Shown here piece after piece: positions 8,822 to 17,909 of a stretch of DNA of 64,000 nt; position 1 is the stretch's first letter; each line of letters opens with the position of its first letter. The notes beneath the pieces are model-generated. The model saw only the letters and a list, made by a program, of their open reading frames with translations, was not told the origin of the DNA and searched no databases. Source of the stretch: Candidatus Krumholzibacteriota bacterium (GTDB lineage: Bacteria > Krumholzibacteriota > Krumholzibacteriia > JAJRXK01); NCBI GenBank assembly GCA_029262065.1, contig JAJDAC010000048.1:186001-250000 (forward strand). Direction: 5' to 3'. The position numbers were made by a program, and so were the translations under genes.

Positions 8822-11068
8822 TCAATAGGCGAGAACCATCTTGCGCGTCAAGCTTGTCTCCTGCGTCTCGAGTGAATAATAGTAGACGCCCGATCCCACC
8901 GGTTTTCCACGGTCGTCCTTGGCGTCCCAATCGACGTGGAAATCACCGGCGGTCACGAACTCATCGTAGAGCAACCGCACGCGGCGGCCGTTCGCATCGA
9001 ACAGGCTTACGCGCACCTGCATATCGCGCGGTATCGACACCAGGATGCGAGTGGATGGGTTGAACGGGTTGGGGAAGTTTTGTCCGAGAGTCGGTCGTTG
9101 CGGCAGGGACGTCGCAAGGCCGGAGTAACGGACGTCGAGGGAGTGGGTCATCGCTTCGTCACCGTTGTCCAGCTCCATGGCGATGTAGTACCGGTACGTC
9201 GTGTCCACGGCCACGTTCTCGTCGAACGCCGAGCCGTGTCCGCCATCCAATTCGTACGGCAACTCCACCAGGGTAGGCGGTTCGTCCCCGGTCGCGCGAA
9301 AGAAGCGCATGGCTCCGACCATCCAGGGTTCGGTAACCCAGTTCAGGTGCACGCCGTGGACTTCCTCGTGCCCCGACGCCTGGGAAAACGCGGCCGGCGC
9401 CGGTTTCGCCAACCCCGTCCCTTCCAGGAGGCGGTTGAACGAGTTGATGCGAACGCCCGCGAACACTTCTTCCCGGTTGCCCGTCCACACCACCTTGACT
9501 TCGTCTATTTCGGAGTGTGGACCCAGCCCGAACTCCTGTTCCAGGCTGTTTTGGCCCATGAAGCCCGATCCGGCCTGGACCTCGCGCATCTGGGTCACGC
9601 CGCCCGCGGTCACGTACACCCGGCAGCCGATGGCGTCGCGATTGCAGCCGGTGCCATCACCGCGCGGACCTTTTCCCTGAAGACGCAACGACACCCAGCT
9701 GTTTCCCATGCGGTCGGTGTCGTTGCGATAGAGCAGAGTATGCCCCTCGGTCATTTCCACGCCAGGGATGGGTGCGGGATCGTAGTACGAGATGTTGGTC
9801 ACGAAGATGTCGACGTCTCCGTCCCGGTCATAGTCGGCGGTGGCCTGCGCCCTTCCGAACTGGGTGTCGGCCACCCCCGCCTCCAGCGTGATGTTGGTGA
9901 ACTTCCAGCCCGACTCCGCTCCGTCGTTGCGCCACAGGCGGTTGGGAATTTCCAGTGGCTGTGGATCCGGTCCACCCTCGACCCATCCGCCCACCATGAA
10001 CAAGTCGAGGTCACCGTCGTTGTCGGCGTCGAACCAATCGGCTCCCCACGAGTTCAGCGGAAACGATACGCGGGCCTCTTGTCCTCGCTCGCGCCAGTTG
10101 TCGGTGCGTTCGGTCCACTGGCCGGGGTTTTCCCATAGTGCGTTGCGACGGAAGTTCGTGACGTACACATCAAGGTCGAGGTCGTTGTCATAGTCGCCAA
10201 TGGCCACACCCATGCCCATGCTCAGTGCGTAGGTTTGGTCGCGCCCGCCCGCGATCTTGGTTTCATTGGCCACTTCCGTGAATGTGTAGCCCGATTCCGC
10301 TCCGTCGTTGCGGAACAGGAAATCGCGCATCAGATCATTCACCACGAAGATGTCCTGGTCGCCGTCGTTGTCGTAGTCGAAGAACATGGGCATGCAGCCG
10401 TAGCCGTGTTCGGGTTCCACGATCTTGCGTGAATTGGCAAACGCGCCACCGCTCAGGTTCTGCAACAACAGATCGCTCGCGAACAGGTAGTTGGCCAGGT
10501 ACACGTCGATGAATCCGTCGTTGTCATAGTCTCCGTAAGCCGCACCCATGCTCAAAGGACCGTCCCAGCTGGAGGGGGCGGTGCCGGGGGGGAAGAACAA
10601 GCCTTGGAGACCAACGGAGCTGGTGACACGGCTGGCGCCGAACCGGTGTCCACGCATGAATTCAGGCTCGGCCAGATGGTTGGCGTAGAACAAGTCGGGG
10701 AACGAGTCGTTGTTCACGTCGGCGGCCACGACACTGTTGACCACCGCGGGAACGCGAACTCCCAGCGCCTCTGACACGTCGGTAAACGTGCCATCGCCGT
10801 TGTTCAGGTAGCAGTGGTTGCCAGGATCCGTCCCGTTGGTGACGATCAGATCGGGCCACCCGTCGTGGTTCATGTCAAGCCACGCGGCACCCTGGCCAAC
10901 CCCATTCTGGAAGGGGTTGCCGCTCATATCCACGTAGCCCAAAGGGTTGTGAACTGAGCGCACTCCCGCCATTAGCGAGAGTTCGGTGAATTTGATCTCA
11001 GCCGATACAACCAGTGGCGAGAGTCCCGTGGCGAGCAGGACAAAAGTCACAACGCTGAGTAAGCGCAC
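8822..11068 (-). CDS. Secreted VCBS/FG-GAP repeat protein with ASPIC/UnbV and FlgD-like C-terminal domains
   Basis: This 748-residue protein begins with a signal peptide (residues about 1-23, ending VVSAEIKF). FG-GAP/VCBS repeats with DYDNDGxxD calcium-binding loops recur across residues about 40-440 and form a seven-blade-like propeller. An ASPIC/UnbV region follows (GCRVYVTAGGVTQMREV...). A fibronectin-like stretch leads to a C-terminal FlgD-like domain that begins LGQNFPNPFNPSTRI and contains the WDAKDDRGKPVGSGVYYY core. This C-terminal type is used as a sorting or anchoring tail in FCB bacteria. Function unknown; probably surface adhesion or glycan/protein binding. It is a paralogue of the gene just upstream (11126-13483). 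Confidence 0.8.
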   Translation of the reverse strand: MRLLSVVTFVLLATGLSPLVVSAEIKFTELSLMAGVRSVHNPLGYVDMSGNPFQNGVGQGAAWLDMNHDGWPDLIVTNGTDPGNHCYLNNGDGTFTDVSEALGVRVPAVVNSVVAADVNNDSFPDLFYANHLAEPEFMRGHRFGASRVTSSVGLQGLFFPPGTAPSSWDGPLSMGAAYGDYDNDGFIDVYLANYLFASDLLLQNLSGGAFANSRKIVEPEHGYGCMPMFFDYDNDGDQDIFVVNDLMRDFLFRNDGAESGYTFTEVANETKIAGGRDQTYALSMGMGVAIGDYDNDLDLDVYVTNFRRNALWENPGQWTERTDNWRERGQEARVSFPLNSWGADWFDADNDGDLDLFMVGGWVEGGPDPQPLEIPNRLWRNDGAESGWKFTNITLEAGVADTQFGRAQATADYDRDGDVDIFVTNISYYDPAPIPGVEMTEGHTLLYRNDTDRMGNSWVSLRLQGKGPRGDGTGCNRDAIGCRVYVTAGGVTQMREVQAGSGFMGQNSLEQEFGLGPHSEIDEVKVVWTGNREEVFAGVRINSFNRLLEGTGLAKPAPAAFSQASGHEEVHGVHLNWVTEPWMVGAMRFFRATGDEPPTLVELPYELDGGHGSAFDENVAVDTTYRYYIAMELDNGDEAMTHSLDVRYSGLATSLPQRPTLGQNFPNPFNPSTRILVSIPRDMQVRVSLFDANGRRVRLLYDEFVTAGDFHVDWDAKDDRGKPVGSGVYYYSLETQETSLTRKMVLAY

Positions 11069-11125
11069 AATATTTCTCCAGTTTTAGTGCCTCTCCCATG
11101 CGCGGACGTGAACTGGCGAGTGTTG

Positions 11126-13483
11126 TCAGCGCAGCAGGTTCAGCTTTCTCGTCGTCGTCTCTTCCTCCGTCTCCAGGGTGTAGAAGTAGATTCCGCTGGC
11201 GACCGAACGGCCTTGGTCGTCGGTGCCATTCCAGACAATGGGGTTCAGGCCGGGCTCGGCCATCCCCTCGTAAAGGGTAGACATCAGTCGTCCCCTGGCG
11301 TCATACAGCTTCAGGCTAACCTGCATGCGGCGGGGCAATTCGAAGCGAATGACGGTGCCGGGGTTGAACGGGTTCGGAAAGTTCTGTTGCAGTACGGGCC
11401 GCCGTGGCGTGCTCGTTTGCGAAGGCTCGTACGTCGCGAATGCGGTCGCGCTGACGGTGCTGTTGCCCTGGGGGCTGAGCAGGACGATTCGGTATCCGTA
11501 GCGCGTTCCCGCCTCGGCGGTGGTATCCACGGCCATCCCTTGGCCGGCGTCCTGGGTGACGTCGATTTCGATCGGTATGAGCTGCGCGTCGTCTTCGAGG
11601 CGGCGGAACACTCTCACGGATTCCACCGGAAAGCTCGGCGCTCCCCACCACTGCAGCTCGATGCCGTCGGTGGTCGACCGGGCGTCGAAGCGGCTGAGAG
11701 CCACGGGCCAGGCAATGGCTTCGCCAGCGCCTTCCACCAGCCGATAGAAACCGTCGATGTTGCATCCGGTGAAGTATTCTTCCACGCCGCCCGTCCACAC
11801 CACGCGAACTTCTTCGATGGTGGATGCCTGCCCCAGGCCGAACTCCACTTCGATACTGTCCATGCCCATGTAGCCGTTGCCGCCCATCACCGAGCGCATC
11901 TGCGTGGCGCCGTCGGCGGTCACGTAGACCTTGCAGCCGATACCGTCGCGATTGGTTCCCACGCCGGTGCCGTCGTCGCGGGGGCCGCCACCCTGCAGTT
12001 GAAACATCACCCAGCGGTGGTCGCTTGGGGTATCGTTGCGGTAGAGCAGCGTGTGCCCCAGCGTGGGCTCGATGCCCGCGCCCGGCGCGGGGTCGAAGTA
12101 CGTGTTGTTGGTCACGACCACGTCGAGGTCGCCGTCCCGGTCGTAGTCGCCCACGGTTATGCCGCGACCGATTTCCCGGTTCACGTTGCCGTCTTCCAGG
12201 CGCTCGGCCCCGGCCACCCCGGCGGCGTCAGAAATATTCGTGTACGTGTAGTCGGGTGCGCCGTCGTTGCGGAAGAACTGGTTGGGCAGGTCGAACGGTT
12301 GCGGCGTGATGCCACTCTCTACGTGCCCGGCCACCACGAACAGATCCAGGTCGCCGTCGTTGTCGGCGTCCATGAAGCTACAGCCCCACGAGTTCCAGTC
12401 GAAGTCCACACCCTTGGCCCCGGCCACTTCGCGAAAGCGGGCAATGGGGTTGGTGGCCCAGTCACCCGGATTCTGGAACAGGGTGTTCAGGCGATAGTTG
12501 GTGATGTAGATGTCTTCGTCCAGGTCGTTGTCGAAGTCACCGATGGTCGTGCCCATGCCCATGACCTTGTTGTCCCAGAACTGCGCGCCGCCCGAGATCT
12601 TCAGCTGCCCCGCCACTTCGGTAAACGCCCAGTTGTTTTCCGGCCCTTCGTTGCGGAACAGGAAGTCAACCATGGTGTCGTTGGCCTGGAAGATGTCCTG
12701 GTCGCCGTCGTTGTCGAAGTCCCAGAAGATGGCCTGGAAGCCAAAGCCTGCGTTGTTCTGATCGATCAGGTCGGTGCGGATGAAGCGCGCGCCGCCCAGA
12801 TTGCGCAGCAGCATGTCGGGGGCAGTCAGCTGATTCACCAGGTACATGTCGACGAATCCGTCGTTGTCGTAGTCGCCGAAGATTCCGCAGGCTCCCTGCG
12901 GTCCGTCCCACTGCTCGGGCGCGGTTCCCGGTGCATAGAACAACTCGCGCAGCCCCAACGCGCCACTGCTGCGGTTCAACGAAAACTGATTGCCGATGGC
13001 AATGTCGGGTTCGGCGAAGTGATTCGTGACCCACAGTTCCGACAGTCCGTTGTTGTCGATGTCGGCGGCGACCACCGAGTTGCTTACCGCGCCCGCGCGC
13101 ACGTCCATGGCGTCGGACACGTCGGTAAACGTGCCGTCGCCGTTGTTCAGGAAGAAGTAGTTGCCCGGCGTAGTGCCGTTGGCCACGACCAGGTCGAGCC
13201 AACCATCGCGGTTGATGTCGACCCAGGTGGCGCCCGGTCCGATGTGATCCTGAAAGGGATTGCCGCCCAGGTCGTAGTAACCCAGCGTGTCGTGCGTGAA
13301 GCGCACGCCGGCGTCTTCAGAAACTTCCGTGAATACGATGGCCGGTTGGGCGGATCCAGGAACGGCAAACATGGAGAGTTGTAGCGCGACAGCCAGAACG
13401 ATGCATGCGCCAACCAAGCCTCGGCGAGCGAAGCCGGACACGGCGACGCGAATCGCGCAGACGGATAGGTGCAAGCAGCTCAC
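11126..13483 (-). CDS. Secreted VCBS/FG-GAP repeat protein with ASPIC/UnbV and FlgD-like C-terminal domains, paralogue
   Basis: This 785-residue protein has the same architecture as 8822-11068: signal peptide (about 1-45, hydrophobic run GACIVLAVALQLSMFAV then GSAQ), many D-x-D-x-DG loops in VCBS repeats, ASPIC/UnbV block (GCKVYVTADGATQMRSV) and FlgD-like tail starting LQQNFPNPFNPGTVIRFEL. The two proteins align along most of their length and sit head to tail 57 bases apart, so they arose by tandem duplication and are probably co-transcribed. The long opposite-strand frames across both genes are shadows caused by the repeated GC-rich DxDxDG codons. Confidence 0.8.
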   Translation of the reverse strand: MSCLHLSVCAIRVAVSGFARRGLVGACIVLAVALQLSMFAVPGSAQPAIVFTEVSEDAGVRFTHDTLGYYDLGGNPFQDHIGPGATWVDINRDGWLDLVVANGTTPGNYFFLNNGDGTFTDVSDAMDVRAGAVSNSVVAADIDNNGLSELWVTNHFAEPDIAIGNQFSLNRSSGALGLRELFYAPGTAPEQWDGPQGACGIFGDYDNDGFVDMYLVNQLTAPDMLLRNLGGARFIRTDLIDQNNAGFGFQAIFWDFDNDGDQDIFQANDTMVDFLFRNEGPENNWAFTEVAGQLKISGGAQFWDNKVMGMGTTIGDFDNDLDEDIYITNYRLNTLFQNPGDWATNPIARFREVAGAKGVDFDWNSWGCSFMDADNDGDLDLFVVAGHVESGITPQPFDLPNQFFRNDGAPDYTYTNISDAAGVAGAERLEDGNVNREIGRGITVGDYDRDGDLDVVVTNNTYFDPAPGAGIEPTLGHTLLYRNDTPSDHRWVMFQLQGGGPRDDGTGVGTNRDGIGCKVYVTADGATQMRSVMGGNGYMGMDSIEVEFGLGQASTIEEVRVVWTGGVEEYFTGCNIDGFYRLVEGAGEAIAWPVALSRFDARSTTDGIELQWWGAPSFPVESVRVFRRLEDDAQLIPIEIDVTQDAGQGMAVDTTAEAGTRYGYRIVLLSPQGNSTVSATAFATYEPSQTSTPRRPVLQQNFPNPFNPGTVIRFELPRRMQVSLKLYDARGRLMSTLYEGMAEPGLNPIVWNGTDDQGRSVASGIYFYTLETEEETTTRKLNLLR

Positions 13484-13565
13484 CAGAACTCCCAGAGGGG
13501 CGAAGGGGGTATATCCCCTATAAAGATATCACGCGGGGGGAAACGCGGGCAACCCGGTTGGGCTG

Positions 13566-13601
13566 GACGCGTCTACCGACGCGTCTACCGACGCGTCTAC
13601 C
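13566..13601. repeat. Three perfect 12-bp tandem repeats
   Basis: GACGCGTCTACC occurs three times in a row without mismatch, followed by a degenerate fourth unit. Because 12 is a multiple of three it could be read in frame, but no gene covers it. It lies between the zinc-ribbon gene stop and the start of the VCBS gene at 13483, within the upstream region of the latter. Confidence 0.85.
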
Positions 13602-13620
13602 ACGCCGCCGACCGACGTGT

Positions 13621-13806
13621 TTACCAGGGGTCGGAGCAATCGGTGAAGAAGTGGCAGCGAGGACAACGGCTCTTGCACTCCTTGTCCCAGAGTTGGGCGC
13701 TGCAATTGGGACAAACGCGCCGAAAGTCAGTGGTAGCATCGCATTGCGCCGATGCCGGTACTTGTGGTGGCTGGGTGGTGGGGTGAAAGTCCGCGTTCTC
13801 TGCCAT
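13621..13806 (-). CDS. Small zinc-ribbon protein
   Basis: A 61-residue protein with two CxxC knuckles, CPNC (33-36 region) and CPRC (48-51 region), plus further cysteines close by; this spacing suits one structural zinc ribbon. An excellent ribosome site GGAGGA precedes the ATG by 5 bases, and the gene begins 18 bases after the O-methyltransferase stop, so it is the third gene of the def operon. There is no membrane segment. Function unknown; such short ribbons are often adaptor or metal-trafficking proteins. The good ribosome site and cysteine pattern argue that it is real despite its size. Confidence 0.7.
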   Translation of the reverse strand: MAENADFHPTTQPPQVPASAQCDATTDFRRVCPNCSAQLWDKECKSRCPRCHFFTDCSDPW

Positions 13807-13824
13807 CGGGTCCTCCGCTGTCAG

Positions 13825-14463
13825 CTAGCGCAGCCGCACGTGCAGTCCCACCCCGTCGCGCACCGGCATCAGCGAACTCAGAAAATCGCCGTCGTTCCAC
13901 ATGCGCTGGGTGTACTCACGAATACCACGCGTCGAGGCATCGTCCACACTCTCGTCGGCCACCTTGCCCGACCAAACCAGATTGTCAATGACGATGCAGC
14001 CGCCCACGCGAACTCGCTTGCGCATGACGTCGTAGGCCCAGGGGTAGCCGTCTTTGTCCACGTCGCAGAACACGATGTCGAACGGTTCGGGGTCGTCCAG
14101 ATCGGTCAGGATCTCCATGGCGTTGCCCACGTGGAACCGCACCTTGTCCACCACGCCCGCTTCGGTGAGAAACGCGCGGGCCCGTTCGCTGTTCTTGGCG
14201 TCGCCGTCGGTGTGGTGGATCACTCCGTCCGGGGGCAGGTTCAGCGCGAACCACAGCGTGCTGTAACCAAAGCCGCTGCCCAGCTCGAAGATGCGTTTCG
14301 CCTGGGTCATCTGCACGATCTGTTGCAGTAGGCGCCCCACCTGGGGGCCGACGATGGGAAAGCCAGCGGCTCGGCCCTCCTCGCCCATGCGCGCCAGGAC
14401 GCCGTGGCCGGGATGCGCCAGGTCTTCCAGATACGTTTCAAGTCTGTCGTCGTGAATGGCCAT
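13825..14463 (-). CDS. SAM-dependent O-methyltransferase (caffeoyl-CoA/COMT type)
   Basis: A 212-residue class I methyltransferase of the O-methyltransferase family 3. The SAM-binding loop is FELGSGFGYST, followed by an acidic HTDGD after strand 2. The FCDVDKDGYPWAYD block and VIDNLVWSGKV are the metal-binding D...DN pattern typical of the family. The N-terminus of the family fits the ATG at 14463 (MAIHDDRLETYLEDL). A longer frame from 14523 would overlap the def gene by 20 bases and adds a non-homologous tail. The acceptor is unknown; relatives methylate small catechol-like molecules. Middle gene of def - methyltransferase - zinc ribbon. Confidence 0.8.
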   Translation of the reverse strand: MAIHDDRLETYLEDLAHPGHGVLARMGEEGRAAGFPIVGPQVGRLLQQIVQMTQAKRIFELGSGFGYSTLWFALNLPPDGVIHHTDGDAKNSERARAFLTEAGVVDKVRFHVGNAMEILTDLDDPEPFDIVFCDVDKDGYPWAYDVMRKRVRVGGCIVIDNLVWSGKVADESVDDASTRGIREYTQRMWNDGDFLSSLMPVRDGVGLHVRLR

Positions 14464-14503
14464 GGTGGTCTTGTAGCCCGTCTGTCGTGTTGTTGTTGCC
14501 CGT

Positions 14504-15064
14504 CTATTGGTCGATGTACACACCGTCTTCTTCGGCCTGTTGTACCCAGTGCCGATCGAACTCTTCCTGGTAGGACAGCTCGCGCGTGTCGTCGAGGCGG
14601 TCGATGAACAGCTTACCCAGCAGATGGTCGCACTCGTGTTGCATGACCACGGCCGCGAATTCCTCGAGCACCATGCTCACCGCACGACCCTCGCGATCCA
14701 GCGCCTCCACCTGGATGCGGTTGGGCCGGCTTACCTTGCCTCGCAGGCCGGGAATGCTCAGGCATCCTTCCCACATGGAGCTGGTGTCTTCGGTGAGCGC
14801 CGTGATGGTGGGGTTGATGAGGGCTTCCAGCGGCTCGCCGTCCGCGTCGAGCAGGCCGGCGTCTTCGTGGAACACCACCACCTGAACGCTCTCGTGCACC
14901 TGCGGCGCGGCCAGGCCGACACCCTCGTACTCGATCATGGTGTCGAGCATGCTGTCGATGAAATCCTGGAAGTCGGGATGGGCGATCTGGGCCGGGTCTA
15001 CCGCATCGGCCACCCGTCTCAGCACGGGGTGCCCCATGCGGGCCACCTTCAACAACTGGCGCAT
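14504..15064 (-). CDS. def: Peptide deformylase
   Basis: A 186-residue metallo-deformylase that removes the N-formyl group from new polypeptides. All three motifs are present: GVGLAAPQV (48-56), EGCLSIPGLRG (99-109, metal ligand C101) and QHECDHLLG (142-150, ligands H143 and H147, catalytic E144). Length and spacing are normal for type I enzymes. First gene of a three-gene minus-strand operon; a conserved translation or fmt partner is not adjacent. Confidence 0.95.
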   Translation of the reverse strand: MRQLLKVARMGHPVLRRVADAVDPAQIAHPDFQDFIDSMLDTMIEYEGVGLAAPQVHESVQVVVFHEDAGLLDADGEPLEALINPTITALTEDTSSMWEGCLSIPGLRGKVSRPNRIQVEALDREGRAVSMVLEEFAAVVMQHECDHLLGKLFIDRLDDTRELSYQEEFDRHWVQQAEEDGVYIDQ

Positions 15065-15257
15065 TCCTGCCTCCTATCCGGAATCGGGTCGTGCCCAAAT
15101 GTAGCGCGTTGCGGCCGCCTCCGCAGGCGTTAGGTTTGGAAAGTTGAAAGTTTTTAAATCCCGATCCCGGTCACGGATGACCACTTGATGGATCCCAGAC
15201 CCTCGTGGATCCTAGCGCCGGAATAGCGGAGTCGGAATGTCACCTCAGGAGGATTTC

Positions 15258-16082
15258 ATGCGCGCAATGTCGCGAACCAATTGGATGGGCTGGACGCTGG
15301 TAGTCGGCCTGATGATGCTGGGCTTGGTGGCGGGTTGCTCCAAGTCGGATGCACCGACGGAAAAGCCGGCCAAGCCGGTACCGGCGGCAACGCCCGGTTC
15401 GACTACCACGGACGATCCCGAACCCATCGACCCCACTACGGTGGCCAAGGTGAGTGGCGTGGTGGAGGTAACGGGGACGCTTCCCGACTTTGAACCGCCA
15501 AAGGTGCGCGGTGACTCGCATTGTGAAAAGGGCCACGAGGCCTCGGACGCCGTCGACCTGCCTCTCGTGGTAAACGACGGCAAGTTGGCCAACGCGTTCG
15601 TCTACATCAAGAGCGGGCTCGAGGCCTACGAGATTCCGGCGCCCACCGGCGAGACGGTGTTGGACCAGCGCGATTGCATCTTTCAGCCCCGCGTGGTGGG
15701 CGTGCAGCTGGGGCAGCCCGTCACCATGCTGAACAGCGATCCCGTTCTGCACAACGTGCACACCAAGCCGGATGAGAACAAAGGCAAGAACATCGCCATG
15801 CCCAACCAGGGCGCCCGCCGTGACTTCAACTTCAAGAAGCCCGAGGTCATGGTGCCGGTCGTGTGCGACGTGCATCCCTGGATGCGCGCGTTCATTGGCG
15901 TAGTGGAGCATCCGTTCTTCGCGGTGACCGACATGTCTGGAAACTTCGAGATCAACGGCGTGCCACCGGGCACGTACACGGTCGAGGTGTGGCACGAATT
16001 GTTGGGTACTGCGCAGGCGCAGGTGACGGTGACCGCCAGCCAAGATGTGGTGATGAGCGCGATCGTGTTCGGCGCTTCCTGA
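15258..16082 (+). CDS. Lipoprotein with cupredoxin-like and carboxypeptidase-regulatory-like domains
   Basis: A 274-residue envelope protein. The lipobox LVAGC gives lipid attachment after about 27 residues. A Pro/Thr-rich linker follows, then a region with HNVHT and VPVVCDVHPWMRAFIGVVEHP, the His/Cys/His/Met pattern of copper-binding cupredoxin folds. It ends in a short Ig-like module (GNFEINGVPPGTYTVEVWHE) of the carboxypeptidase-regulatory type. The ATG at 15258 is chosen because AGGAGG (15247-15252) lies 5 bases upstream; a start 21 bases earlier has no ribosome site. Probable role in periplasmic copper or electron transfer; this is inferred, not shown. A terminator follows at 16146. Confidence 0.72.
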   Translation: MRAMSRTNWMGWTLVVGLMMLGLVAGCSKSDAPTEKPAKPVPAATPGSTTTDDPEPIDPTTVAKVSGVVEVTGTLPDFEPPKVRGDSHCEKGHEASDAVDLPLVVNDGKLANAFVYIKSGLEAYEIPAPTGETVLDQRDCIFQPRVVGVQLGQPVTMLNSDPVLHNVHTKPDENKGKNIAMPNQGARRDFNFKKPEVMVPVVCDVHPWMRAFIGVVEHPFFAVTDMSGNFEINGVPPGTYTVEVWHELLGTAQAQVTVTASQDVVMSAIVFGAS

Positions 16083-16145
16083 GGGGAATGTTCTTCGCGG
16101 TTGGAGTTTGAGACGACCATGCGTGGTTGTTGGTAGAAAAGAGGA

Positions 16146-16178
16146 GGGCCACCGGCATTGCCAGTGGCCCTTCTTCTT
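16146..16178 (+). terminator. Intrinsic terminator
   Basis: A 7-bp GC-rich stem GGGCCAC/GTGGCCC (16146-16152 with 16164-16170) with an 11-base loop is followed by TTCTTCTT. It lies 64 bases after the lipoprotein stop codon. An A-rich stretch upstream of the stem may also let it act on the convergent gene at 16214. Confidence 0.75.
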
Positions 16179-16213
16179 GTCGCGATCATGCTTGGCCGGG
16201 AGCTTGGCCGTTG

Positions 16214-16801
16214 TCAGCTGGTAGGAACGTCCGCGGCTGCTGACTGGACCCACCGCCAGTACCATATGTCGCCGGCCGGATCGGCGAACCATACCTCGAA
16301 CAGGTCGTCCGGGTCGGCGCTGTCCACGGTCTGAAACAAGAGCGTGTATTCTTCGGCGTCGTTCAGGCCACGCAGAACCTGCATGGTGCTGCCGATCACG
16401 TCGACGCACTGCAACGGTTGTGGAATCAGTATGTCGAACCCGCACGTCGGCAGATTTTCGCCGCCGGGAAACATCGGCGATCCCGTCCAACATCTCAATG
16501 ACCACAGCTGGTTTCGGTTGCCCTCGGTCCAGGTTGCCTGGAGCGCGCCGTCGGTGCTGGCGGTGGTGTTGACAAACAGACCACTGCTTAGCGCGTTGCA
16601 CACGCGGGCGGTCAGATCGACCACCAGCAACTGCGAAACCCGGCTTGGGCTCTTGCGCGCGGCGTAGTCCCGGAGCTCTTCGATCGTGTCGATCTTGTCG
16701 GCGATGGATCGCGTTGAGAAATCCGGAACGTCTGGTTCCGCTACGTCGCAGCCCATGGCCACGAGTGCAAACGCGGTGAGGATATATAAGGCAGTATTCA
16801 T
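16214..16801 (-). CDS. Putative lipoprotein of unknown function
   Basis: This 195-residue protein begins MNTALYILTAFALVAMGC, a short basic-free signal followed by a Cys at residue 18. The lipobox is imperfect but acceptable, and it is followed by an acidic linker. The mature part has several cysteines (GxxRCWTG, LPTCGFD, QCVDV) that could form disulfides in the periplasm, and is rich in Trp towards the C-terminus (VWFADPAGDIWYWRWV). No family was recognised. The frame continues 330 bases further upstream, but that part covers the terminator of the neighbouring gene, so the ATG at 16801 is preferred. Confidence 0.6.
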   Translation of the reverse strand: MNTALYILTAFALVAMGCDVAEPDVPDFSTRSIADKIDTIEELRDYAARKSPSRVSQLLVVDLTARVCNALSSGLFVNTTASTDGALQATWTEGNRNQLWSLRCWTGSPMFPGGENLPTCGFDILIPQPLQCVDVIGSTMQVLRGLNDAEEYTLLFQTVDSADPDDLFEVWFADPAGDIWYWRWVQSAAADVPTS

Positions 16802-16970
16802 GGGGCTTGCTCCCGATTGGGTGCTCGCTGGACTGTCGTCCTTGCGAGAGATAGGCAAACCCGCCACTGCATCTGTCTGAAAGTGTTGCATTTCCGGCGG
16901 TTTGTTGGGAATAGGGTGCTTTCCTACCAACTGTTCACCGTCGTGCATTCGCGCGGGAAGCAAGGGCACG

Positions 16971-17011
16971 AAACAAGAAAGCCACCCACGCATCGCGCGG
17001 GTGGCTTTTTT
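16971..17011. terminator. Bidirectional intrinsic terminator
   Basis: Stem GCCACCC/GGGTGGC (16981-16987 with 16999-17005) is flanked by a T-run on the right (17006-17011) and an A-rich run on the left (16971-16980). On the minus strand it ends transcription of the PuuD-like gene, whose stop lies about 20 bases away. Confidence 0.75.
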
Positions 17012-17031
17012 CCGGTCGGAGAGGCGAAGTG

Positions 17032-17787
17032 CTAGAAGCCCTTCACCGTCTTCGATTTCTCGTACAACATTCGAACCACGAGCCAACCTACCAGGACCAC
17101 GATGGACAGATAGTATGGCTTCGCCGCCCACGTGGCGTGCTGGCTGATCATGGCGAAGACCAGCGGAACCGACATGTAGGTGTTGTGCTTGCTACGCATG
17201 CCCGCCAACGCGGCCAGGTCACCGTCGGGCGCCTGTCCATGTTTGATGGCCGTGATGATCTGCTGCTGCGCGGGCCAGATGCGATACCACACGTTGAAGG
17301 CCATGGCCGATCCGAACATGGCGCCCAGGTGGATGGTGTAGCCACGGAAGCTGAATCCGGCCCACATGTCGAACAGGTAGACCGCGCTACTGGCGAGGAT
17401 CCACATGACGATGAAGCCGGCATTGGCCTGAGATTTCAGAACGCTCTTGTAAAGGGCGTCGTAGATGAACACACCCAGGAAGGTGAGTGCGATGGCGACG
17501 TACGCGGCGACGTTCCAGCCACCCTCTTCGAACACGATACCCGAGTGGTAGTACACCAGCACCAGCAGCACCGCGCCCGTGATCCAGGTGTACGCGGCAC
17601 CCCAACGAAACCAGTACAACGTGCGTGGCAATAGTTCGGGAACGACTTTCTTCTTGGTGTCAGCATCCATGGTGGCAGCGAAGGCGCCGTTCACCCAGTT
17701 GAAGAAATACAGGAGTCCGATCCACAGGATGCCCGCCACGACGTGCACCCAACGAAAAAGGGACTCGACCAGATTCATCGTATCCAT
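17032..17787 (-). CDS. PuuD-like (urate hydroxylase family) membrane protein
   Basis: A 251-residue integral membrane protein with seven to eight helices, starting MDTMNLVESLFRWVHVVAGILWIGLLYFFN. This matches the membrane domain of the PuuD/DUF989 family, including the histidine in WVHVVAG and the FNW motif. True PuuD urate oxidases carry an additional C-terminal cytochrome c domain; it is missing here and no purine-degradation genes are nearby. The name therefore describes homology, not proven urate oxidation. The start at 17787 is supported by GGAGAGGG 8 bases upstream. A bidirectional terminator follows the stop. Confidence 0.7.
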   Translation of the reverse strand: MDTMNLVESLFRWVHVVAGILWIGLLYFFNWVNGAFAATMDADTKKKVVPELLPRTLYWFRWGAAYTWITGAVLLVLVYYHSGIVFEEGGWNVAAYVAIALTFLGVFIYDALYKSVLKSQANAGFIVMWILASSAVYLFDMWAGFSFRGYTIHLGAMFGSAMAFNVWYRIWPAQQQIITAIKHGQAPDGDLAALAGMRSKHNTYMSVPLVFAMISQHATWAAKPYYLSIVVLVGWLVVRMLYEKSKTVKGF

Positions 17788-17909
17788 AAATGAAACCCTC
17801 TCCGGAGTTTGTGCCTGGGGGGGCGGCCGTTGCATGGGGCCGGCCCGGCGACGGTTGGCACATTAGGCGCAAGTTGGTGGTTTGGCCAACCTCAAGTGGG
17901 GGGCCGCTT

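Noticed and set aside
11087-13384. 765-codon plus-strand frame across the VCBS gene
   Set aside because: It is antisense to a protein with clear domains. Its content (runs of Val, His, Arg, Gly) mirrors the DxDxDG-coding repeats read backwards.
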